64,000 nucleotides of DNA. It comes from Devosia psychrophila (GTDB lineage Bacteria > Pseudomonadota > Alphaproteobacteria > Rhizobiales > Devosiaceae). Shown here piece after piece: positions 47,291 to 54,742 of this stretch. The notes beneath the pieces were generated by a model, which saw nothing but the letters and a program-made list of their open reading frames with translations, did not search any database and was not told the origin of the DNA. The stretch covers positions 124,001 to 188,000 of the forward strand of contig NZ_LAPV01000009.1 in assembly GCF_000971275.1 (NCBI RefSeq), read 5' to 3'. Both the position numbers and the translations under genes were made by a program. The first letter of the stretch is position 1, and every line of letters starts with the position of its first letter.

Positions 47291-47590
47291 CTAACGCCCA
47301 AGCATGCGCGGCCAATAGACGTCGCTATCGAAGTCATCCGGGATCGGCGAGAGGCGCGCGATGGCCACGGCGGCAAATTCGACCTGCATGGCAAAATGAC
47401 GGATATCGTCAGGCATTGGCTGGCCGGTGATGAATTCACGCGTGCGCCACTCATTGAGCTTGCAGGATCGGAGGCGTCGACGGGCTTCGGCTTCTACATC
47501 CTCGACGAGAATTGACGCCTGAAGAGAGTTAGTGTTGCGCCACGCAGGCTCAGTCCATTCCCTGCTACCTTCGATTACCTCGAAACGCAC
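47291..47590 (-). CDS. Hypothetical protein, 99 residues
   Basis: GTG start at 47590 with AGGGG six bases upstream. Segments: MRFEVIEGSREWTEPAWRN, a central helix (ASILVEDVEAEARRRLRSC) and an end with IARLSPIPDDFDSDVYWPRM. No known domain. Cytoplasmic; no signal peptide. Separate from the sulfate operon, which it faces. Confidence 0.65.
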   Translation of the reverse strand: MRFEVIEGSREWTEPAWRNTNSLQASILVEDVEAEARRRLRSCKLNEWRTREFITGQPMPDDIRHFAMQVEFAAVAIARLSPIPDDFDSDVYWPRMLGR

Positions 47591-47717
47591 TTCGGTCCCC
47601 TGAACCTGCGACGGCCCCTGCGGCGCGTCGCTGCTGTCATCAGATTGTCACGCAGCCCTTACCGAACCGGTAACGCGGCGGCTTCGCAAGGCCAAACTCC
47701 ATGCTAGAGATGCACGC

Positions 47718-48293
47718 ATGACCATCCTGTATGTCATGGCTGCACAGCCCGAATATGGTCCGCACCTGCGGGCGCGGATCAACCCGTTGATGACCGGTGT
47801 TGGACCGGTGGAAGCGGCCATTGCGGTAACGCGCGCGCTGGCGACGGGTCCCTTGCCCGCCCTGGTGGTATCGCTTGGCTCCGCCGGGTCGCGAGTGCTG
47901 GAACAGTGCGGTGTGTATCAGGCGAGCAGCGTTTCCTATCGTGACATGGACGCTTCAGCGCTCGGGCTTTCCAAGGGGCAAACGCCGTTTCTCGACCTGC
48001 CGCCTGTGCTACCGCTGCAGACTTTAGTGGGGTTGCCGACCGCGACGTTGTCCACGGGCGCCAATGTCGTTTCCGGCGCCGCATATGATGGCATCGAAGC
48101 CAAGATGGTGGATATGGAAACCTATGCCGTGCTGCGGGCCTGCCAAGGGTTTGGCGTTCCCCTGCTGGCCCTACGCGGCATTTCGGATGGTACAAATGAG
48201 CTTGGACACGTGGATGACTGGACGCGGTATCTGCAGATTATCGACGAGAAGTTGGCCGCTGCGGTTGATTTGATCGAGGCGGCTTACGGCTGA
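47718..48293 (+). CDS. MTA/SAH nucleosidase-like protein
   Basis: 191 residues of the purine-nucleoside phosphorylase fold. TGVGPVEAAIAVTRAL is the phosphate/ribose loop, VVSLGSAGS the core strand, and AKMVDMETYAVLRAC holds the Glu that contacts ribose. An Asp in LRGISDGTNE is the catalytic acid. These enzymes cleave methylthioadenosine or S-adenosylhomocysteine. It is shorter than E. coli MtnN (about 230), so exact substrate is uncertain. Confidence 0.82.
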   Translation: MTILYVMAAQPEYGPHLRARINPLMTGVGPVEAAIAVTRALATGPLPALVVSLGSAGSRVLEQCGVYQASSVSYRDMDASALGLSKGQTPFLDLPPVLPLQTLVGLPTATLSTGANVVSGAAYDGIEAKMVDMETYAVLRACQGFGVPLLALRGISDGTNELGHVDDWTRYLQIIDEKLAAAVDLIEAAYG

Positions 48294-48616
48294 TTGCTGG
48301 CCGCCTTTTTGTCGCGGCGGGCCCGGCTCCATGTGCTCCATTTGCGGGTGCCGCGGACAATAGCGGTGTTGACCGGGCCGCGCAGGTAGACGATGTCGAT
48401 GGCCAGCAGCAGCAGGCCGAGCGGCAGCATCCAGATGCCCAGCACGGGCAGGAAGCTAAAGATTCCACCGAAAACCAGCAGAATACCCAGCGGAATTCGG
48501 ATCAGTCGCGCTCCGGGCTGACGGATACGCTCCAGCAAGCGCGCGGCTGCTTGGGGAATACGCTTCTGCAAGCGGTCGAACTGGCGATTGAGGCGGGCGT
48601 GGCTCTTGGTTGCCAT
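48284..48616 (-). CDS. Small membrane protein, 110 residues
   Basis: A basic helical N-terminus (ARLNRQFDRLQKRIPQAAAR) leads to two hydrophobic stretches (IPLGILLVFGGIFSFLPVLG; LPLGLLLLAIDIVYL) in the pattern of transmembrane PGPGW-like proteins. A basic tail ends the protein. GAGG lies upstream of ATG 48616. The end overlaps the nucleosidase stop by 10 bases on the opposite strand. Confidence 0.75.
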   Translation of the reverse strand: MATKSHARLNRQFDRLQKRIPQAAARLLERIRQPGARLIRIPLGILLVFGGIFSFLPVLGIWMLPLGLLLLAIDIVYLRGPVNTAIVRGTRKWSTWSRARRDKKAASNQP

Positions 48617-48800
48617 AGTCTTGTCCCCTCTGGTGATCATCCAAATTGCATCTGGTGAGACATTAGCGTCTATCCAAGGGCAGCACGGTCACTTTTTCGC
48701 GGGAGGCCGCCGTGAATGCAAACCTTCAATGCGCTGGTTCTCGGAACTTACAGGGGCCAGCACGAGTTGAGCCGTCATTGAAACCATTTGGAGCGTCAAC

Positions 48801-49133
48801 ATGGCCATCTCGGCAAAACGTACAATCAGGGCTGCCCGCCAGGATGGCGAGGATATCACCGAAGCGCTGCTCGACCAGATAGCGGTGCTGCGCAGGGAAA
48901 TCGCCGAGATCAGCGATGCCGTCAATGACTATAGCGGTCATGCCTTTAGCGACGTGCAGCACAATGCGGTAGCGCTGGCCAAGGAAGTGCGTCATCAGGG
49001 CTCTATCGCGCTACGCCAGGCCAACAAGCAGGCCCATGTCGCAGGCAAGGCCGTACAGGAAAATCCTATCCCGGTGATTGCCGTGCTGGGCACCATTGCA
49101 CTCCTGTCAGCGCTTCTGTTTACCCGCGACTAA
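48801..49133 (+). CDS. DUF883/ElaB-like membrane-anchored protein
   Basis: 110 residues. A long amphipathic helix (AVLRREIAEISDAVNDYSGH) and QANKQAHVAGKAVQENPIPV precede a C-terminal membrane anchor (AVLGTIALLSALLF). This is the layout of the YqjD/ElaB family, tail-anchored proteins that bind ribosomes in stationary E. coli. GGAG seven bases before ATG. Confidence 0.75.
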   Translation: MAISAKRTIRAARQDGEDITEALLDQIAVLRREIAEISDAVNDYSGHAFSDVQHNAVALAKEVRHQGSIALRQANKQAHVAGKAVQENPIPVIAVLGTIALLSALLFTRD

Positions 49134-49231
49134 TATTCATTGTTCGCTAACCGTTCGGGTGAAGCGAGCCTTAAGCCTATTGGGGCATTTCTAGTCAAAC
49201 TTGCACAATTGCAACAGACTGGAGATGCCCC

Positions 49232-49708
49232 ATGGCTCTTTCCAAAGCCCTTCTGCGTATCGCTGCATTGGCCGTCGTCGCGACGAGCTTGGGCGGTTGC
49301 AGTTTTCTCGGCATCAATTTCGGCATGGCGCAGCTCAGCGAAAAAGAATGCCTGATGCGCGCAATGTACTTCGAATCCAACCGCTCGAGCTCCGAAGGCA
49401 TGCTGGCCGTCGGCACGGTCGTGATGAACCGGCTTTATGATGGCCGCTACCCGCGGTCTGTCTGCGGCGTCGTCGGACAGAAGAACCAGTTCGCCCAGGG
49501 CGTGCTGACCAAAAAAATGACTGACAGCGGCGCCGTTCTGGCCTCGCAAATGGCCGATCAGGTGTTGCGAGGCGCGCGGCATCCGGGCGTCGCCAATGCC
49601 CAGCATTTCCACACGGCCGGACTGCGCTTCCCCTACAACAACATGTATTACGTGCTTGAAGCGGGCGGCAACGAGTTCTACGAAAAGCGCAAGCCCGGCA
49701 CCTTCTGA
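49232..49708 (+). CDS. SleB-type cell wall hydrolase, lipoprotein
   Basis: 158 residues. Lipoprotein signal (MALSKALLRIAALAVVATSL, then GGC). The hydrolase-2 domain has the catalytic Glu in CLMRAMYFESNRSS, GTVVMNRLYDGRYP and VCGVVGQKNQFAQG. Related to germination lytic enzyme SleB and likely a lytic transglycosylase acting on envelope peptidoglycan. GGAG lies before the ATG. Confidence 0.88.
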   Translation: MALSKALLRIAALAVVATSLGGCSFLGINFGMAQLSEKECLMRAMYFESNRSSSEGMLAVGTVVMNRLYDGRYPRSVCGVVGQKNQFAQGVLTKKMTDSGAVLASQMADQVLRGARHPGVANAQHFHTAGLRFPYNNMYYVLEAGGNEFYEKRKPGTF

Positions 49709-49793
49709 GCAGGGGTGCCCTGCTACTTCGCCTGCACCAACCTTCGGGTATAACGGGCACTGTTCGGCCCGTTCAACTGCCATCTAGTTTAGT

Positions 49794-50345
49794 TCAGAAA
49801 TCACCGCCGACGTCGAAATCACCACCGCCCATGTCGTCGCCACCGGCGTCGATAGCTTGGTCATCAGGCGGATTGGCCTCATCGACGGGCGCAAGCTCTT
49901 CTGCTTGCGCACCGCCGGTGAACATGCCGGCGATGGCGCTGCCGAGTAGCACGCCGCCGGTAACGCCAAGTGCCGTCTGCGCTGCCCCCGCAAGAAAACC
50001 GCCGCCAGCGCCGCGACGATCATCGTCGCCCTGCGCGCGATCCCAGGGGCCGCGGTTCCGGGCCGGCTGGCGCTGTGGTTGCCTGTCGTCAAACACACCG
50101 CCGAGGAATCCACCGGACGGGCGCTGACTGGCTTCCAATTGCTCGATGCGCTCCTGTGCCTGCCGCAGGGCCTGTTCCTGGATCAGGATGGTTTGCGCCA
50201 TGTAATACGGTGCCGGCGGATAGTCGCGCAGCCGCTGCTGGATCAGCACTTCGGCGTCGCCGTCCCGGGGCGGGCTTTTGCGGGCGACATCCACGATGCG
50301 ATCGAACAGGCTGTCGATGGCCTGCTGGTCCTGGCTATTGGGCAT
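49794..50345 (-). CDS. DUF2076 protein
   Basis: 183 residues. Begins MPNSQDQQAIDSLFDRIVDV and contains DYPPAPYYMAQTILIQEQAL, the DUF2076 hallmark, then a coiled-coil stretch, a Gly/Ala-rich hydrophobic region (GVLLGSAIAGMFTGG) and an acidic Gly/Asp tail. Family common in proteobacteria, probably periplasmic or membrane-associated, function unknown. Confidence 0.85.
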   Translation of the reverse strand: MPNSQDQQAIDSLFDRIVDVARKSPPRDGDAEVLIQQRLRDYPPAPYYMAQTILIQEQALRQAQERIEQLEASQRPSGGFLGGVFDDRQPQRQPARNRGPWDRAQGDDDRRGAGGGFLAGAAQTALGVTGGVLLGSAIAGMFTGGAQAEELAPVDEANPPDDQAIDAGGDDMGGGDFDVGGDF

Positions 50346-50478
50346 GGTCTCACTCCCGCGCGACTAGTCACCAGCAACAAGTGGGAAATGGTGAGGAGTG
50401 TTGCAATACCGACCAGACCATTTGCGCAGCGCCTGCCCCGAATGGCCACGCTAGCCGATGGCTGACGAGTTTCTTGTG

Positions 50479-50751
50479 CTACCTGTTGCTGTTCACCCGC
50501 AGCACATAACCGATGACGATGGCCACGGCTTCATAGAGTTCGAGTGGAATGGTGTCGTCGATTTCGACGCCGGACAAAGCTTGGGCCAGCACCGGGTTGG
50601 TCTCGATGACGATGCCGTTTTCCTCCGCCAGCGCGACGATGCGTTCAGCCATCAGTCCACGGCCCTTGGCAATAATTTTGGGGGCCTCGCGGCTACCCTT
50701 CTCATATTGCAAGGCGATAGCGAGTGCGCGCGGCCTGATCTCGTCGCTCAT
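50479..50751 (-). CDS. FhlB: FlhB C-terminal domain-like protein
   Basis: 90 residues equal to the cytoplasmic domain of the flagellar export switch FlhB: ALAIALQYEKGSREAPKIIA, AERIVALAEENGIVIETNP, IPLELYEAVAIVIGYVLRV. The autocleavage NPTH site is absent, as expected for FhlB, which can stand in for the cleaved fragment. Its start overlaps the FliK-like stop by 4 bases (ATGA), so both are coupled; both act in hook-length and substrate-specificity control. Confidence 0.85.
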   Translation of the reverse strand: MSDEIRPRALAIALQYEKGSREAPKIIAKGRGLMAERIVALAEENGIVIETNPVLAQALSGVEIDDTIPLELYEAVAIVIGYVLRVNSNR

Positions 50752-52361
50752 GAGTGCGAATCTAAGAAATGGCCTGAAGGCGCCGGAGCGGCAGGCGGTT
50801 CGCCGCTGCGGACGATAACCGCGCCCAGCTTAAGATGTGCGGCATCCAAAGCTTCACGGAGCAGCGCCACTTCTTCATTCAGCGCAGCCGAGGCACCCGG
50901 CTCGCTGGCCCAGAGCATGACTCCGGTGGTGCCGGCGCGCAGCGACACCTGGGCGCCGACCTCTCCCATATTTGGCAGGTTGATGGCAAAGCGCATCTGC
51001 CAGCCGCGTTCGCTGACGGATTCACTCTCGCTGTGCTGGTCGCGATGGATCTGGAACTGCATCAGCGTCTGGTGCTGGCCGATCAGTACCGGCAAATCCA
51101 TGCTCCAGTCGGCAGTTTTCACTGCAGGATCCGGCAGCGACGCGTGCTGAAGCAGGCGCGTCCGTGAAAGTGCCGACTCGGTGCGCTCCAGCAGATGCTT
51201 GCCGATCTCTTCTGGCGGCGCGTCGATATCAATGGGCGTCGGATCAGCTCCGCGTGCTCGGGGAATGCTGCCCCTAAGCGGGGGCGCGACCTGGGCTACG
51301 GCGGCCATTGGCGGCTGCTGGCCGAGCCATGTGGTCAATGTCTGCCGTAGGGTCAGCAGGGCGGACTTCATATCAGTCTGCGGCAGGGGCGTCTGGCCTT
51401 GAGCCAGCGACGCCTCCTGGAAAATGCCGGAACCCCGGACGGCGGCCTGCAAAGCAGCACCGTCGAACTTGGGGGCGTCGATGGCGATGCGGCCGGCCAG
51501 CACCTGCTGCGCGGCTTTGACGACCGGCTCGGGCAGCACGACCTTGCCGGCGAGGCTGGTCAAAGCAGTGGTGAGCGCGGTGACCGAGCCTTGCTGCAGT
51601 ACGGCGGCATGGATCATCTGGGCCAGTGCGGCCTGCAGCGTGGTTGCCGGCGGCGTGGCGCTACCGGATAGCGCATTACTGGTCGGGCCACCGGCGGGCG
51701 CCGCTGCCAGGACGGGCCGAACGCTGCCCATTGTGGTCGTTGCGACTGAGGCCGGCTGTGGAGATGCCGTGGCGGCATGCGCAACGGCTGCCGGATTGGG
51801 GTTGGCGGCTGGTTGAGGATAGAGCGAGGGCGGGGCAGCCTGTGTCGCCGTGACGGCTGGCTGTGGCGGCACAGAGCTTGGGACAGACGCCTGCACCGTG
51901 GCAATCGGTGATGCCGTTGCAGTCAACGAGGCGCCTTGCGGTGCGGGGGCAGTCGGGGGCGCCGAGGCTGTATTCTGCGTGGCGACCGTCGCGTGCGCGG
52001 CAAGTGTCGGCGATGCCGGTGCCTGGGCCAAGGGCATCGGCACGGCAGCCTGCAATGGCAGCGCGGCGGGGGCGGGGCTGGCTGGCGTGGCCAGGGCCTC
52101 GGTCGCCGCCGCCTGCAAGGCGAGCTTCATCTGCTGGCCGGTGCCTTGCACCTGAAGCTGTATCGTCTCGCCCGCCTTCACAGCAACCGGCAACATCAGG
52201 TTAAGCAGTTGCCCGCGGATTTCGACCTGGGTGCCGCCGTTGGGCATGGTGCCAATGATCTTGGCATCCAGCATCTGGCCGGACTGCAACGTCAGCGCCT
52301 GCAACGTGCCGGTGCGGGCAGCCGGTATGGGTTGTGGCAGTTGCGAGGGGATCGTCGTCAC
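50748..52361 (-). CDS. fliK: FliK-like flagellar hook-length control protein
   Basis: 537 residues from the GTG at 52361 (AAGG eight bases upstream; TTG at 52391 possible). The N-terminal region is followed by a very long Ala/Pro/Thr-rich low-complexity linker (about 100-280). The C-terminal Flg_hook domain has WSMDLPVLIGQHQTLMQFQI, RGWQMRFAINLPNMGEVGAQ and ALDAAHLKLGAVIV. It measures the hook and triggers the export switch. Coupled to FhlB. Confidence 0.82.
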   Translation of the reverse strand: MTTIPSQLPQPIPAARTGTLQALTLQSGQMLDAKIIGTMPNGGTQVEIRGQLLNLMLPVAVKAGETIQLQVQGTGQQMKLALQAAATEALATPASPAPAALPLQAAVPMPLAQAPASPTLAAHATVATQNTASAPPTAPAPQGASLTATASPIATVQASVPSSVPPQPAVTATQAAPPSLYPQPAANPNPAAVAHAATASPQPASVATTTMGSVRPVLAAAPAGGPTSNALSGSATPPATTLQAALAQMIHAAVLQQGSVTALTTALTSLAGKVVLPEPVVKAAQQVLAGRIAIDAPKFDGAALQAAVRGSGIFQEASLAQGQTPLPQTDMKSALLTLRQTLTTWLGQQPPMAAVAQVAPPLRGSIPRARGADPTPIDIDAPPEEIGKHLLERTESALSRTRLLQHASLPDPAVKTADWSMDLPVLIGQHQTLMQFQIHRDQHSESESVSERGWQMRFAINLPNMGEVGAQVSLRAGTTGVMLWASEPGASAALNEEVALLREALDAAHLKLGAVIVRSGEPPAAPAPSGHFLDSHS

Positions 52362-52476
52362 GTTCCGAACCTTAGCCGCGGCATGCAGCAATTCATCCTA
52401 GCGCAAAACCAGCATCCGATGATTCCCGGCTTTTGGGAAACTTAACGTCGTATCACCAGGGCGGTGCAAGTTTGGC

Positions 52477-53220
52477 TCAGTCGGGACGAATGTCGGTATA
52501 GTCCTTTGTAGCCGGCTTGCCGCGAAACGTAACCCAGAAGAAATTGAGCGTGTAGGTGCCGGCGGTGCGAAACACGCCTTCCTGTTCGAGGCGGCGGCCG
52601 GAGGTCTTCATCTTGAGCGCAAAGGTGAATTTGACGCCGCCTACCTTGGACAGACGCACTGCAACGTCGGTGTCTTCGCCAAAGAACTGGATGGAGCGAT
52701 CATAGCCGCCGACATCGGCCCAGGCCTGACGACGGAAGATGAAATTGCCGCCCTGCACCACCGAGCCAACCCGCAGGATGTAGCGGTTAAGCACATAGAT
52801 GAGCCAGGTGAGGCCGTAGAAGGCGCTTACCAGGAACCGGCTCCAGGCGCCCATGTCGTAATAGACGTAAGGCCCGCTGAGGCAGACCAGCTTTGGGTCG
52901 CGACCGAATTCGCTGAACACGATATCGAGCCAGCCTTCGGGCACGATGGTGTCGCTGTCGATATTGGCGATCAGCTCATAGCCTTCGCTAGCGGCAAAAC
53001 CGGCATCGCGAGCATTGACCAGGCCCTTCTTGGGCTCATCGAGCACCCGGACGGTGGGAAAGCTGCGGGCGATTTCGCCGGTGCGGTCGGTGGAGGCATT
53101 GTTGACCACGATGATCTCGGCGTCGGCGCCGGAGCGCGCGATTTCGGCAACCACCGATTGCAGGCATTTGCCGATCAGAGCCTCTTCATTGTACGCCGGT
53201 ATGACGAATGCCAGTCTCAT
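52477..53220 (-). CDS. Family 2 glycosyltransferase
   Basis: 247 residues. GT-A fold: AFVIPAYNEEALIGKCLQSV at the N-terminus, the metal-binding region LIANIDSDTIVPEGW and GGYDRSIQFFGEDTDVAVRL near the acceptor site. It has a possible membrane-associated stretch (FLVSAFYGLTWLIYVLN). GAGG precedes the ATG at 53220; the longer frame to 53376 overlaps the next gene and has no start signal. Donor and acceptor unknown. Confidence 0.9.
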   Translation of the reverse strand: MRLAFVIPAYNEEALIGKCLQSVVAEIARSGADAEIIVVNNASTDRTGEIARSFPTVRVLDEPKKGLVNARDAGFAASEGYELIANIDSDTIVPEGWLDIVFSEFGRDPKLVCLSGPYVYYDMGAWSRFLVSAFYGLTWLIYVLNRYILRVGSVVQGGNFIFRRQAWADVGGYDRSIQFFGEDTDVAVRLSKVGGVKFTFALKMKTSGRRLEQEGVFRTAGTYTLNFFWVTFRGKPATKDYTDIRPD

Positions 53221-53335
53221 CTTTGCCTCTTGCTGGGCTGGCGGGCGCGGTGCCGCAATCCGCTGCAAATAGCCTTTGCCCGCCGTAACGGCAACAGAGC
53301 TAAGCTTTTTTCCCGCACAGCCCGATGAGCAAGGT

Positions 53336-53836
53336 TCAGCCGATATAATCGCGCTTGCCGACCGGCACGCCGCCATGACGCAGGATGGCGTAAGCAGTTG
53401 TGACGTGGAAGAAGAAGTTCGGAAGGGCTCGCTCGGTTAGATAGGTCAGGCCGTTCATGGTTACATCCTTACCGCCGAGCTTGAGCGTTACATCACGGGC
53501 TTCGCTGCCTTCAAGGTCTTCCGGCTTGATGGCGACCAGCAGGTCGAGCGCCTTCTGGATGCGGGCACGCAGTTCCTCAAAGGTCGTTTCGGTATCGGGC
53601 CAGGACGGCACTTCACGACCGGCGAGACGCGAGACGCATCCCTTGACGTGATCGGTGGCGATCATCACCTGGCCGCGGAACGGGATCATGTCCGGCGACA
53701 GGCGCATGTCGGAGAACACTGCGGTATCGAACTTGCGCTCAGTCGCGTTGGCATCAGCCTTGTCCATGACCGCGAGCAGGTTCGTCAGCATGCGGGTGAA
53801 TACGGGTACGGTCACGTCATAGACGGAGATGGTCAT
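53336..53836 (-). CDS. DUF1993 family protein
   Basis: 166 residues, helical bundle: MTISVYDVTVPVFTRMLTNL, SDMRLSPDMIPFRGQVMIAT and PNFFFHVTTAYAILRHGGVP are typical of DUF1993, related to DinB-like four-helix proteins. ATG at 53836 is where the domain begins. Divergent from the potassium-channel gene. Function unknown. Confidence 0.88.
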   Translation of the reverse strand: MTISVYDVTVPVFTRMLTNLLAVMDKADANATERKFDTAVFSDMRLSPDMIPFRGQVMIATDHVKGCVSRLAGREVPSWPDTETTFEELRARIQKALDLLVAIKPEDLEGSEARDVTLKLGGKDVTMNGLTYLTERALPNFFFHVTTAYAILRHGGVPVGKRDYIG

Positions 53837-53917
53837 CGCGAAGCTATCCTGAATTGTCGGTCCCGAAGGGGAACGTCTTCTTGCGCTCGCTGTTGGAGGC
53901 TGGCAAGGCAGTTGGTG

Positions 53918-54742
53918 ATGGCAACGAAAAAAGAAAAGACGGCGGACCCTGCCGCAATCAAGCCGACCGGTTTTGGGAGGATCCGTTCGACCTTGCGGTT
54001 GCTCTATCACAGCTCGGCGCCAGGCGCGCAGCGCTTCCAGTTTGCAGTGCTGGTGGTGGACCTGGTGATCATCGCGTTCTTCATCGCGACGCCGCTGCTG
54101 CGTGACAACGATGCGTTCCTGTGGATCGACTATTCAATAGCGGCGCTGCTGGCACTCGACCTGATAGCGCGGGCTCTTGCCTCGACCGATATCTGGCGCT
54201 GGCTACGGCAGATGCCGGTGATCCTCGACATTTTTATCCTTGCAACGTTGCTGGCGCCCATCTGGTTGGTCAATCTGGGTTTCCTGCGCATCCTGCGATT
54301 GTGGACCTTGACCCGCACCGCGACATTCTGGCGGCCACTGCGCAAGCGGGAGCTGGGGCTGTATCAGGAGCCAGTGCAGGCGGTGATAAACCTGCTGGTG
54401 TTCCTCTTCGTCGTGACCGGTTTCGTCTATACTGCCTTTGCCAATCGCGGCGACGACGGCGGTATTTCCGGCTACATCGATGCGCTGTATTTTACTGTGG
54501 CCACGGTAACGACCACCGGCTTCGGCGATATCACCCTGCCGGGCACCTGGGGCAAACTGGCGTCGATCATCATCATGATCACCGGCATTTCGCTGTTCGT
54601 CCGGCTGGCGCAGTCGATCTTCCGGCCGGCCAAAGTACACTTCCCCTGCCCGCAGTGCGGGCTGAGCAAGCATGAGCCGGACGCAGTGCACTGCAAGGCC
54701 TGTGGCCATATTTTGAACATTCCCGATAGCGGGAGCGGCTAG
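53918..54742 (+). CDS. Potassium channel with C-terminal zinc ribbon
   Basis: 274 residues. Voltage-gated-type ion channel with about five or six membrane segments and the selectivity filter VATVTTTGFGDITLPG between the last two. A charged S4-like helix (RILRLWTLTRTATFWRPLRK) suggests voltage sensing. The C-terminus has a zinc ribbon CPQCGL...HCKACGH with two CxxC pairs, unusual for a bacterial K+ channel and possibly a metal- or redox-responsive gate. The stop overlaps the histidine kinase stop by 4 bases on the other strand. Confidence 0.88.
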   Translation: MATKKEKTADPAAIKPTGFGRIRSTLRLLYHSSAPGAQRFQFAVLVVDLVIIAFFIATPLLRDNDAFLWIDYSIAALLALDLIARALASTDIWRWLRQMPVILDIFILATLLAPIWLVNLGFLRILRLWTLTRTATFWRPLRKRELGLYQEPVQAVINLLVFLFVVTGFVYTAFANRGDDGGISGYIDALYFTVATVTTTGFGDITLPGTWGKLASIIIMITGISLFVRLAQSIFRPAKVHFPCPQCGLSKHEPDAVHCKACGHILNIPDSGSG

